The notes under the pieces were generated by a model. That model worked only from the letters and a program-made list of their open reading frames with translations, searched no databases and was not told where the DNA came from. The position numbers were made by a program, and so were the translations under genes. From PWVB01 sp964530185 (lineage in GTDB: Bacteria > Chloroflexota > Anaerolineae > B4-G1 > SLSP01), in NCBI GenBank assembly GCA_964530185.1, contig CAZHBB010000058.1:1-18360 (forward strand): a DNA stretch of 18,360 nt. Reading direction: 5' to 3'. Of this stretch, positions 1 to 7,077 are shown piece by piece; the first letter of the stretch is position 1, and each line of letters opens with the position of its first letter.

Positions 1-303
1 ATCCATTCGAGACACGACCGGCTGGAACTTCGTAGTATCACGCATACGCACGAAGTTAGGGCTGCCGCGTCTCGCCAACACCACATCGGCATCACGGAAG
101 ATCTGGCTAGCTGCCTTCAACTTCGCCACATTGCCATGTTCATCTCCCTCTTCCCGTGGCGACGTGTTTGCCCGCCGCGCCACGAGTTGCCATTGACCGT
201 CCTCAAAGAGATCGAAAATGTAGAACGTCCCAGCCTGTCCCATGTGGTCATTGATAAGATGTTCACCATCATCGGATCCTAAAGCCACACGCAGCTTCCG
301 CAT
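1..303 (-). CDS. NifX/NifB-type dinitrogenase iron-molybdenum cofactor domain protein (partial, 3' end outside window)
   Basis: The first 101 codons are visible, from ATG at 303-301 to the window edge, with no stop. The N-terminus reads MRKLRVALGSDDGEHLINDH, followed by a G-x-A-x-x-F-Y-I-F segment and later DADVVLARRGSP. That is the usual pattern of the Nitro_FeMo-Co fold (PF02579: a beta-strand with A-x-x-D-D-G, then G-x-A-x-x-F, then D-x-D-V-V-L-x-x). Known members bind or carry iron-sulfur or FeMo-cofactor precursors (NifX, NafY, the NifB C-terminus), but many are stand-alone proteins of unknown role in organisms that do not fix nitrogen. An AGGGGG ribosome-binding site lies about 6 nt before the ATG. 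The gene is third in a minus-strand series after a TauE/SafE permease and an MFS transporter, 132 bp behind the latter. No nif genes are seen, so a role in nitrogenase assembly is not implied. Confidence 0.78.
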   Translation of the reverse strand, partial: MRKLRVALGSDDGEHLINDHMGQAGTFYIFDLFEDGQWQLVARRANTSPREEGDEHGNVAKLKAASQIFRDADVVLARRGSPNFVRMRDTTKFQPVVSRMD

Positions 304-366
304 TCTCGCCCCCTGTTGTCAAGTTTCTCTTGTCATGCATCAGCACACGGCATCCGCTTACATGAG

Positions 367-378
367 CACGCGAGCGTG
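367..378. repeat. Short interrupted palindrome between the MFS and NifX-like genes
   Basis: CACGC (367-371) and GCGTG (374-378) form a 5-bp inverted repeat around a 2-nt centre. It lies 64 bp before the NifX-like start, in the same gap as the larger hairpin at 393-415. An operator half-site pair is possible, but a repeat of this size can easily arise by chance. Confidence 0.3.
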
Positions 379-392
379 AACTACCATGCTTG

Positions 393-415
393 GCGGTGAG
401 CCCAACCGTCACCGC
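393..415 (-). terminator. Hairpin just downstream of the MFS transporter stop (possible attenuator or weak terminator)
   Basis: GCGGTGA (393-399) and TCACCGC (409-415) form a perfect 7-bp stem with a 9-nt loop. It starts 20 nt past the MFS stop codon on the minus strand. No T-rich tract follows in the direction of transcription, so it is not a textbook intrinsic terminator. It could reduce readthrough into the NifX-like gene, protect the 3' end of the message, or be an operator. Confidence 0.4.
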
Positions 416-435
416 GACATCACATTCCAGGCACA

Positions 436-1728
436 TCATCGGATCAACTCGACCTGTACGGCGCCGGGCACCTGCCCTCCTCGCCCCGTAAACCACGTAA
501 GCAGTGCCCCCGCACCGCCGATCACCCCTGTTAGCGCAAACACCGCGGCATACGACCAGTGCTGCAGTAACACGCCCGCGCCAAAGGGTAGAAGGGCCAT
601 GGGCAGTGACAGCCACGTACTCACGGCCACATACGTTGGTCGTCGGTCAGCAGGCGCCAGTGCCAAGAAAGCACTTGCAAACGCCACCATTCGCCCCGAC
701 ATAGCAGCCCCCGATAAAAAGACCACCAGAAGCAAACCGGGCCACCCCAATGGGCTCAACAGGACTGCCGACAGAGGAGCAACCGTCGCAAGGGTGCTCG
801 CTACAGCCAGCGTACGCCAACATCCGTAACGGTCAATCAACCATCCCCACAACAGGTTGGCCAACGTACCGCCCAGCACTTGAGCCAGTGTGAACCATCC
901 CACAGCGTCCGCTGGCGCGCCAAGCTTTTGTCGCGCATAGACCACGTAGAAAGGCATCGCCAGCATACTGAAACTGGTGAGAAACTGCACTACAGCATAG
1001 ACCTTCATCTGCGCCGCTGCCTCTCCGATCTGCCTCCAATACATCCCCCAAGGCGCCACAGGGCGCACCGCCCCATCGCTCGGCTCGTGGATTAGCCAGA
1101 AACCGATAGAGGCTACAAACATTGCCCCAGCCGAGAGGGCAAACAGGAAAGCATAGTTATGGGGAAATGCGTGGACGGCCAGCACTTGGCGCGACAGCAA
1201 TGCAGCGCCGATCCCTGCCACCCCGGTCAGCAACTGACGCCCAGCGAAGAAAGACCCTCGACGCTCGCGTGGGATAACCTTGCCGATAATGTCAGTATAG
1301 GGCACCCCACCCAATCCCCCACCCAGCGAGAAAAGCGCGAACAGCCCTACAAGTGCCCAGGCCAACGCCTGAGGTCGGGTCGGCCCAATAGCAGGGATGA
1401 GCCAGGCCAGGATCACCCAAGGGAGCACCCGCAGATAAATAGCGACCAACAAGGTGGGCATCTTGCGTGGCCGCGACTCTAACCAGCGCGCGACAACCAA
1501 CTGCGGCACAGCCACCGCAATCTGCAACACCGTGGAGAGAGCCCCAACCCATGCTGTGGAGCCGGTCAGATCATTGATGAACGCGACAATCACCGTTGAG
1601 GGTTGTGCTAACCCGGTCGCAATGGCCAGAAACGTCCCGTGCCACCACATACCGATGAAACTGCGTTTCACCACCGCGTCAGAGTGCTTCTCAGTCGCGC
1701 TTTGTGCCTGCACTGCCATTTCCGCCAT
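436..1728 (-). CDS. Major facilitator superfamily (MFS) transporter
   Basis: A 430-residue, strongly hydrophobic protein of the length and spacing expected for 12 membrane helices. It has a soluble N-terminal segment of about 25 residues, then TM1 starting near GMWWHGTFLAIATGL. The loop after TM2 carries the basic motif ARWLESRPRKMP, matching the MFS motif A position (G-x-x-x-D-R-x-G-R-K derived). Later loops have RERRGSFFAGR and LIDRYGCWRT, the second being the repeated motif-A position at the start of the C-terminal half. It should be a secondary carrier in the inner membrane; the substrate cannot be told from the sequence. The start is ATG 1728 with GGAG about 9 nt upstream; an ATG three codons further in (1719) is also possible. 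The gap to the upstream TauE/SafE gene is 50 bp, so co-transcription is likely. Confidence 0.88.
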   Translation of the reverse strand: MAEMAVQAQSATEKHSDAVVKRSFIGMWWHGTFLAIATGLAQPSTVIVAFINDLTGSTAWVGALSTVLQIAVAVPQLVVARWLESRPRKMPTLLVAIYLRVLPWVILAWLIPAIGPTRPQALAWALVGLFALFSLGGGLGGVPYTDIIGKVIPRERRGSFFAGRQLLTGVAGIGAALLSRQVLAVHAFPHNYAFLFALSAGAMFVASIGFWLIHEPSDGAVRPVAPWGMYWRQIGEAAAQMKVYAVVQFLTSFSMLAMPFYVVYARQKLGAPADAVGWFTLAQVLGGTLANLLWGWLIDRYGCWRTLAVASTLATVAPLSAVLLSPLGWPGLLLVVFLSGAAMSGRMVAFASAFLALAPADRRPTYVAVSTWLSLPMALLPFGAGVLLQHWSYAAVFALTGVIGGAGALLTWFTGRGGQVPGAVQVELIR

Positions 1729-1778
1729 GGCTTACAACTCCATGCCTGCATTTATACATAGATGTAACAGGTTCACAC

Positions 1779-2528
1779 TTACGACAAAGTCTTCACCAGC
1801 AGCAATCCGGCCACCCCCAGCAACACAATGCCAAACACCTTCTTGAGCATGCGCGGATTCAAACGAGTGCTCATCACCCGCGATCCCACCCGACTACCGG
1901 CCCATACGGCCGCCACGGATAGAATCCAAACCATCCAGTCGGGATCAGCGGCAGTGGCAACGTGCGAGATGAAACTCGATAGTCCCGACCCTGTGACGAC
2001 CAAGGCGGACGTCGCCGCTGCCATCTTGGGTTCAACACCGGCAATATACAATAAAGGGACGATAAAACTTCCCCCACCCCGGCCGATCAGCCCGGCCAGC
2101 AATCCTAGCCCGCTGCCCGCGCTCACACCTAACACCGTGCGTCCCCGACCGGAGAGAGGTCCCCCCTTAGGTCGCCACCCGCTGAGCATCAATATTGCTG
2201 CCGAGGCCGTGAACAGTGCAAACATAACGATAATCGGTTCCGTCGGCAGGCTAACGTTTAGCCACGTCCCCAACGGCGCCATCAGGATCATCGCGATGCC
2301 AAAGGGAAGTGCCATCTGCCAGTCGATCAGGCGCTTACGACCATAGGTAATGGCCGCCGTGCTGCTATTCACAACGTTGAGGAGCATCCCTAGTGGGATC
2401 GCCTCCGTTTTGAAATCCATGCCCAGCCAGTACAGCACAGGCACGTAGAGCTGCGAACCTCCCATGCCCAGCATAGAGAACACGAACGCGATGACAAAGA
2501 AGATTGGCGGCGCCCAATAGACGCTCAT
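1779..2528 (-). CDS. Sulfite exporter TauE/SafE-family membrane permease
   Basis: A membrane protein of 249 residues from ATG 2528 (MSVYWAPPIFFVIAFVFSML). It has the two repeated halves of the TauE/SafE family (PF01925). The first half carries GMGGSQLYVPVL and the second GLIGRGGGSFIVPLL, the glycine-rich motifs at the start of each repeat, separated by a basic cytoplasmic loop near WRPKGGPLSGRGR. About seven to eight membrane helices can be counted. Family members export or import small anions such as sulfite, sulfonates or thiosulfate; the substrate here is unknown. An in-frame GTG at 2642 would add 38 hydrophilic residues, but the strong promoter at 2589-2617 sits inside that extension and its transcript would start near 2582, so the ATG at 2528 is preferred. 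A GGGGGA tract lies about 12 nt before it. It is the first gene of the leftward group. Confidence 0.88.
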   Translation of the reverse strand: MSVYWAPPIFFVIAFVFSMLGMGGSQLYVPVLYWLGMDFKTEAIPLGMLLNVVNSSTAAITYGRKRLIDWQMALPFGIAMILMAPLGTWLNVSLPTEPIIVMFALFTASAAILMLSGWRPKGGPLSGRGRTVLGVSAGSGLGLLAGLIGRGGGSFIVPLLYIAGVEPKMAAATSALVVTGSGLSSFISHVATAADPDWMVWILSVAAVWAGSRVGSRVMSTRLNPRMLKKVFGIVLLGVAGLLLVKTLS

Positions 2529-2588
2529 AATGACAGCAGATCCCCCTGATTCAGGCCTGCTAGATCCCAGAACCCGACGTTTCCTCGC

Positions 2589-2617
2589 AGTATAGTCTAC
2601 TATTGGTAAATTGTCAA
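2589..2617 (-). promoter_or_regulatory. Strong sigma-70-type promoter for the TauE/SafE-MFS-NifX-like group
   Basis: Read on the minus strand: TTGACA (2617-2612), a spacer of exactly 17 nt, then TATACT (2594-2589). The -35 is perfect and the -10 differs from consensus at one base. The predicted transcription start is near 2582, giving a 5' leader of about 54 nt before ATG 2528. An inverted repeat, CTATTG (2600-2605) with CAATAG (2615-2620), overlaps the -35 and the spacer and could be a repressor site. Confidence 0.82.
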
Positions 2618-2627
2618 TAGAAAAAGT

Positions 2628-2642
2628 GTGATTAGTAATCAC
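2628..2642. promoter_or_regulatory. 15-bp perfect palindrome upstream of the TauE/SafE promoter (candidate operator)
   Basis: GTGATTAGTAATCAC has 7-bp perfect arms around a single central base. It ends 10 bp upstream of the -35 hexamer of the leftward promoter and lies in the divergent region shared with the patatin-like gene. The location, centred near -53 relative to the predicted start, suits a dimeric activator. The regulator is unknown. Confidence 0.55.
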
Positions 2643-2744
2643 GGGGCCATCTTACACCCGAAAGCGTTCCAAATGACAGTGTATCGAGAGGACGTCGTAA
2701 ACGGGTGTCGTAGGGCTGCAGCTAGCCCCTCCTATGCGACGAGC

Positions 2745-2750
2745 TATACT
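2745..2750 (+). promoter_or_regulatory. Probable -10 element for the patatin-like gene
   Basis: TATACT, preceded by C, lies 27 nt before the preferred ATG at 2777, giving a short leader of about 20 nt. No recognisable -35 hexamer is found 16-18 nt upstream. That zone instead holds a small inverted repeat GGGCT/AGCCC (about 2713-2728), which could be a regulator site. The hexamer is identical to the -10 of the leftward promoter and to that of hutU. Confidence 0.5.
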
Positions 2751-2776
2751 ATGACGTACATATGAGGAGGCCTACC

Positions 2777-3676
2777 ATGCGACGCCCACTGGCTATTGCT
2801 CTTGGAGGTGGCGGCGCGCGTGGAGCACTCCAGGCCGGAGCCCTGCGTGCGCTGCTGGAGGCCAATATTCAGCCGGACATCCTGGTTGGCACATCTGTCG
2901 GCGCGGTCAACGCCACGCATCTGGCCCTATACGGTTTCACGGAAGCCTCTCTTAACCTGCTGGAAAGAGCGTGGCACGATGCGGCGACGGCAGACCTTTT
3001 ACCCTCCAACTACCTATGGTTGACGGTCCGGGCGCTCTTCAACCGCTTTGGCCAGCAGTCCTACCAACGCATCTATGATTTCTTCGTCGCACATGGAGTG
3101 TCGCCCGATCTGCGTTTCGGGGACATTGAGGGCGTCCGCCTGATCCTGGTGGCGACGGACCTCAACGCGGGAAGCGTGGTCCTCTACGGCACAGATCCTC
3201 ACCAGTTAGTCCTTGAGGGATTGCTTGCCTCTACAGCGCTTCCGCCCTGGGTGCGGCCGTTGGAGAGGAACGGGCAGTTTCTCATAGATGGTGGGGTGGT
3301 CAGCAATCTCCCCATCGGGCCCGCCTTGTCGCAGGGCGCTCGCGAGATCGTGGCGCTCGACCTAAGCGATCCCCGCGATGTCCCGGAGGATGCTCACGGG
3401 GTTGGTCCCCTCCTTAGCAAGCTGATGAACGCGATCGCGTGCAGGCAGACCGAGTTGGAGATGGCCCTGGCGCAAGCGCACAGAGTGCCCGTCCACCACA
3501 TTCCACTCCTCGGATCCGCGCCCGTGCCAATCTGGGATTTCCGGCATACTGATACACTGATGCGGGAGGGATACCATACCTGTCGCCGCTACCTCGCAAC
3601 GGTGAAAACAAGCCGCCCCCCATTTTGGCGTCGGTGGCTCGCTTGGTGGTTCATGCGGCGCGGCTCTCGCGGGTGA
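2777..3676 (+). CDS. Patatin-like phospholipase (RssA/YlbK-type)
   Basis: A 299-residue protein with all the patatin hallmarks (PF01734). GGGGARG (residues 10-16) forms the oxyanion loop. GTSVG (38-42) is the G-x-S-x-G nucleophile elbow with Ser40. DGG (171-173), followed by VVSNLPI, carries the second member of the Ser-Asp dyad. The middle also has VATDLNAG and ASTALPPWV, typical of bacterial members. It is expected to be an acyl hydrolase acting on phospholipids or other acyl esters, with no signal peptide. The start needs correction: an in-frame ATG at 2762 would place the ribosome-binding site AGGAGG (2765-2770) inside the coding region. That site is 6 nt before ATG 2777, so 2777 is the likely start. 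The C-terminal 30 residues are rich in Trp and Arg, suggesting membrane-surface contact. It is read divergently from the permease group. Confidence 0.9.
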   Translation: MRRPLAIALGGGGARGALQAGALRALLEANIQPDILVGTSVGAVNATHLALYGFTEASLNLLERAWHDAATADLLPSNYLWLTVRALFNRFGQQSYQRIYDFFVAHGVSPDLRFGDIEGVRLILVATDLNAGSVVLYGTDPHQLVLEGLLASTALPPWVRPLERNGQFLIDGGVVSNLPIGPALSQGAREIVALDLSDPRDVPEDAHGVGPLLSKLMNAIACRQTELEMALAQAHRVPVHHIPLLGSAPVPIWDFRHTDTLMREGYHTCRRYLATVKTSRPPFWRRWLAWWFMRRGSRG

Positions 3677-3733
3677 GCAAGCCAACGGCAAACCCAGATC
3701 GGCCTCCACCGCTCTGAATCACTCCCTACTTCA

Positions 3734-3813
3734 AGACATTTCGCGCAGCGATTTAGTCCAAGCGTCGCTGGTCTCCAGGCGCAACAGGCACTATACTGAA
3801 TTCAGAAATGTCT
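3734..3813. promoter_or_regulatory. Nested inverted repeats spanning the hutU promoter region
   Basis: AGACATTTC (3734-3742) and GAAATGTCT (3805-3813) are a perfect 9-bp inverted repeat 62 bp apart. Inside it lies a second perfect inverted repeat, CAGCGA (3746-3751) and TCGCTG (3765-3770). Between the latter and the right outer arm sits the -10 TATACT. The right outer arm falls at or just past the predicted transcription start. The arms could be paired regulator sites that loop DNA around the promoter. In a readthrough RNA from the patatin gene they could form one long two-part stem. Confidence 0.5.
3792..3805 (+). promoter_or_regulatory. hut cluster -10 element overlapping a 10-bp palindrome
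   Basis: TATACT (3792-3797) lies 38 nt before the hutU start, which suits a leader of about 31 nt. It overlaps the perfect palindrome CTGAATTCAG (3796-3805), which covers the predicted transcription start and is a natural repressor position. No good -35 is present at 16-18 nt spacing, so an activator may be needed. The palindrome does not look like the HutC sites I know from Pseudomonas. Confidence 0.5.
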
Positions 3814-3834
3814 CACATAGATCAGGAGGTTGTG

Positions 3835-5529
3835 ATGGCGACGCGCTATGATCCAACCCGTCGCATCAAGGCGCCCACCGGCACGCAGCTCTCATGCAAG
3901 TCCTGGCTCACCGAGGCGCCGATGCGTATGTTGATGAATAATCTCGACGCAGACGTGGCCGAGAACCCTGCCGAGCTCGTCGTCTACGGCGGCACTGGCC
4001 GCGCCGCCCGCAATTGGGAGTGCTATGACAAGATCGTCGAGTGCCTGCAGCGACTGGAGGAGGATGAGACCCTGCTGGTCCAGTCCGGCAAACCCGTCGG
4101 CATTTTCAAAACACACCGTGATGCGCCGCGTGTGCTCATTGCTAACTCGAACCTGGTGCCCCGTTGGGCCACCTGGGAGCACTTCAACCAGCTTGATCGT
4201 GCAGGGCTGATGATGTACGGTCAGATGACAGCCGGCTCATGGATCTACATTGGCACCCAGGGCATCATTCAGGGCACCTATGAGACCTTCGTCGCTGCCG
4301 GGAAAAAGCACTATGCTGGCAATCTACAGGGTCGCTGGATCCTGACCGGAGGGCTCGGCGGCATGGGCGGAGCACAGCCCCTCGCGGCCACCATGGCTGG
4401 TGCCTCGATGCTTGCAGTGGAGTGCGACGCAGCGCGTATTGAGCGCCGGCTCGAGATGGGCTTCGTCGACGAAATGGAGACTGACCTGGATACAGCACTG
4501 CTGAAGATCGAAACCGCATGCCGTAGGGGCGAGCCACGTTCCATCGGTCTGCTGGGCAACACTGCCGAGGTTCTGCCAGAACTGGTGCGCCGTGGCGTGC
4601 GGCCCGATCTGGTGACCGACCAGACCTCAGCCCACGACCCACTCAATGGCTACCTGCCCGTAGGCTGGACTATTGAGAAAGCCAAAACCATGCGCAAGAC
4701 GGACCCCGAACGTGTAGAACGTGAGGCTCGTGCCTCGATCGCCACTCACGTGCGGGCGATGCTCGCCTACGCCCACGATGGGGTGCCCGTCTTCGATTAC
4801 GGCAACAATATCCGTCAGATCGCTTACGAAGAAGGGGTAAACGATGCTTTCGACTTTCCTGGCTTCGTCCCCGCCTATATCCGTCCCCTCTTCTGTCGCG
4901 GCATTGGCCCCTTCCGTTGGGTCGCACTCAGCGGGGATCCCGAGGATATATACAAGACTGACGCCAAAGTCAAGGAGCTCATCCCCGATGATCCCCACCT
5001 GCACCGCTGGCTCGATCTGGCCCGAGACCGCATTCACTTCCAGGGACTTCCAGCGCGCATCTGCTGGGTGGGCCTGGGTGATCGCGCCAGGCTTGGCCTG
5101 GCCTTCAACCAGATGGTCGCCAGTGGGGAGTTGAAGGCCCCCATCGTCATCGGACGCGACCACCTCGATTCTGGCTCCGTCGCGAGCCCTAATCGTGAGA
5201 CGGAGGGCCTACGCGACGGGTCAGACGCAGTCTCAGACTGGCCCATCCTTAACGCCCTGCTCAACGCTGTAAGTGGGGCGACGTGGGTGAGCTTCCATCA
5301 CGGCGGTGGCGTAGGGATGGGCTTCTCTCAGCACGCCGGTCTGGTCATCGTTGCTGACGGCACACCCGAGGCTGCCCGACGGCTGGAGCGGGTCCTGACC
5401 AACGACCCCGCCTCAGGCGTGATGCGCCACGCCGATGCGGGCTACCCTGAAGCCATAGCCTGCGCCCAGGAACACGGGCTGGACCTGCCCATGGTGCCCG
5501 GGCTTGATGCAGCGAACGAGGAGAGCTGA
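3835..5529 (+). CDS. hutU: Urocanate hydratase (urocanase)
   Basis: A 564-residue enzyme that converts urocanate to 4-imidazolone-5-propionate with a tightly bound NAD+, the second step of histidine breakdown, in the cytoplasm. The whole family pattern is present: LRMLMNNLD-like RMLMNNLDADVAENP (31-45), YGGTGRAARNWE (51-62), the Gly-rich NAD region TGGLGGMGGAQPLAATMAG (171-189), DQTSAHDPLNGYLP (262-275), PLFCRGIGPFRWVALSG (351-367), LPARICWVGLG (405-415) with Cys410 at the position of the essential cysteine of the Pseudomonas enzyme, and VIGRDHLDSGSV (438-449). Length is normal for the family (about 550-560). The frame extends to an ATG at 3808, but AGGAGG at 3824-3829 is 5 nt before ATG 3835, and the N-terminus from there matches known urocanases, so 3835 is chosen. 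It is the first gene of the hut cluster and ends 1 nt before hutH. Confidence 0.97.
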   Translation: MATRYDPTRRIKAPTGTQLSCKSWLTEAPMRMLMNNLDADVAENPAELVVYGGTGRAARNWECYDKIVECLQRLEEDETLLVQSGKPVGIFKTHRDAPRVLIANSNLVPRWATWEHFNQLDRAGLMMYGQMTAGSWIYIGTQGIIQGTYETFVAAGKKHYAGNLQGRWILTGGLGGMGGAQPLAATMAGASMLAVECDAARIERRLEMGFVDEMETDLDTALLKIETACRRGEPRSIGLLGNTAEVLPELVRRGVRPDLVTDQTSAHDPLNGYLPVGWTIEKAKTMRKTDPERVEREARASIATHVRAMLAYAHDGVPVFDYGNNIRQIAYEEGVNDAFDFPGFVPAYIRPLFCRGIGPFRWVALSGDPEDIYKTDAKVKELIPDDPHLHRWLDLARDRIHFQGLPARICWVGLGDRARLGLAFNQMVASGELKAPIVIGRDHLDSGSVASPNRETEGLRDGSDAVSDWPILNALLNAVSGATWVSFHHGGGVGMGFSQHAGLVIVADGTPEAARRLERVLTNDPASGVMRHADAGYPEAIACAQEHGLDLPMVPGLDAANEES

Positions 5530-5530
5530 C

Positions 5531-7054
5531 GTGTATCAGGGGACCCTTGTGCCTGGGCAACTGACCCTGAGTGACATTCGCGAGATCGCCTCCGGACCAG
5601 TGCAGATGGAGCTCGATCCGGAAAGCTACCAGGTGAGCGAGAGGGCGCATCGTACAGTCCTGGACGTGGTTGCAGCCCACAAGACCGTGTACGGAATTAA
5701 CACAGGCTTCGGCAAACTGGCCAGCACCCGTATCTCCGATGAAGACCTGTCTCGCCTGCAGGAGAACTTGGTTCGATCTCACACTGCAGGGGTCGGTCCT
5801 CCTTTACCCGATGAAGCCGTGCGACTAGTTCTGTCGCTCAAAATCAACAGTCTGGCACGTGGCTACTCAGGCGTGCGACCCGCAACGATCGCTATGTTGT
5901 TGACGCTACTCAACGCTGACGCGCTGCCCGTGATCCCCGCCAAAGGCTCGGTAGGCGCCTCAGGAGACCTGGCGCCATTGGCCCACCTGGCACAGACTCT
6001 CCTGGGTGAGGGGCAGATCAAGTGGCAGGACAGAATCCAACCAGCCAGGGAAGTGTTGGATGCGCTAGAGCTAGCTCCACTCAAACTGGCCCCTAAGGAA
6101 GGGTTGGCATTGCTCAACGGCACCCAGGTGTCGACAGCACTGGCGCTCACGGGCCTTATCCGTGCGGAGCGTCTACTGGCAACAGCGCTGGTCGTCGGCG
6201 CCATGGCCGTCGACGCGGCCAAGGGCACCGACACTCCCTTCGACCCGCGGATCCATGAGATCCGCGGGTACGCAGGCCAGGCGGAGTGCGCTGCTGCGCT
6301 GCGCTGGTTGCTCAACGGCAGCGAAATCCGTGCTTCGCACCGCGAGTGCAGCCGGGTGCAAGACCCCTACTCATTGCGCTGCCAACCTCAGGTTCTCGGC
6401 GCCTGCCTGGACGTTCTGCGATACGCTGCACGTACCTTCACGACCGAGGCAAACGCCGTCTCCGACAACCCGTTGGTCTTCTCCGATACCGGCGAGATCT
6501 TATCTGGCGGGAACTTCCATGCTGAGCCCGTGGCACTGGCGGCCGACAGCCTTGCCTTGGCACTGGCGGAGATCGGGGCGCTGGCAGAACGCCAGATCGC
6601 CCTCCTCATCGACCACAACTTGAGCGATCTGCCGCCATTCCTGGTGGAACACAGCGGCCTTAACTCTGGCTACATGATCCCCCAGGTTACGGCGGCGGCA
6701 CTGGTCAGCGAGAACCGGCTACTGGCCCATCCCGCTTCAGTGGACAGCCTACCCACCTCTGCCAATCAGGAGGATCACGTGAGCATGGCGCCAGTAGCCG
6801 CCTGGCGCTTGCTGCAAATGGCCGACAACACAGCCGACATCCTAGCCATCGCCTACCTGTGTGCAGCCCAGGGTATCGACCTGCGCGCACCACTCAAGAC
6901 CTCACTACCCCTCCAGCGTGCGTTGGCGCTACTGCGCGCGAGAGTTCCTTTCTACGATCGTGATCGCCCCCATGCACCTGACATCGCAGCCGCACGAGCC
7001 ATCATCATCAGTGGCGCCATGTGCACCGTTCTCGAGCGCGACACGTTACTCTGA
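5531..7054 (+). CDS. hutH: Histidine ammonia-lyase (histidase)
   Basis: A 507-residue enzyme that removes ammonia from L-histidine to give urocanate, the first step of the pathway. The triad that forms the MIO electrophile is Ala143-Ser144-Gly145 in GSVGASGDLAPLAHLA, and YGINTGFG (54-61) carries the catalytic tyrosine. RVQDPYSLRC, SDNPLVF and NQEDHVSM are further class signatures of the aromatic amino-acid lyase family (PF00221). Length matches the usual 500-515. The open frame reaches back to TTG/ATG codons at 5504/5507 inside hutU. GTG 5531 is preferred because GAGGAG (5518-5523) sits 7 nt before it and the protein then starts at the usual place. The hutU stop codon ends at 5529, so the two genes are almost contiguous and probably translationally coupled. 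No missing residues or frame breaks are seen. Confidence 0.97.
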   Translation: MYQGTLVPGQLTLSDIREIASGPVQMELDPESYQVSERAHRTVLDVVAAHKTVYGINTGFGKLASTRISDEDLSRLQENLVRSHTAGVGPPLPDEAVRLVLSLKINSLARGYSGVRPATIAMLLTLLNADALPVIPAKGSVGASGDLAPLAHLAQTLLGEGQIKWQDRIQPAREVLDALELAPLKLAPKEGLALLNGTQVSTALALTGLIRAERLLATALVVGAMAVDAAKGTDTPFDPRIHEIRGYAGQAECAAALRWLLNGSEIRASHRECSRVQDPYSLRCQPQVLGACLDVLRYAARTFTTEANAVSDNPLVFSDTGEILSGGNFHAEPVALAADSLALALAEIGALAERQIALLIDHNLSDLPPFLVEHSGLNSGYMIPQVTAAALVSENRLLAHPASVDSLPTSANQEDHVSMAPVAAWRLLQMADNTADILAIAYLCAAQGIDLRAPLKTSLPLQRALALLRARVPFYDRDRPHAPDIAAARAIIISGAMCTVLERDTLL

Positions 7055-7077
7055 CATCACTGGACTAGGAGACGACT

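Noticed and set aside
269..829. Long open frames on both strands over the MFS gene 3' end
   Set aside because: They overlap a clear membrane-protein gene in other frames, have compositions rich in Arg, Pro and Thr, and lack ribosome-binding sites; they are by-products of high GC content.
2529..2642. A 38-residue N-terminal extension of the TauE/SafE protein from GTG 2642
   Set aside because: The near-perfect promoter lies inside this stretch, so the transcript would begin downstream of the GTG; the extension is hydrophilic and unlike family N-termini.
2654..2708. ACACCCG/CGGGTGT inverted repeat in the divergent region before the patatin-like gene
   Set aside because: Seven-base arms 41 bp apart are expected about once or twice by chance in a region this size.
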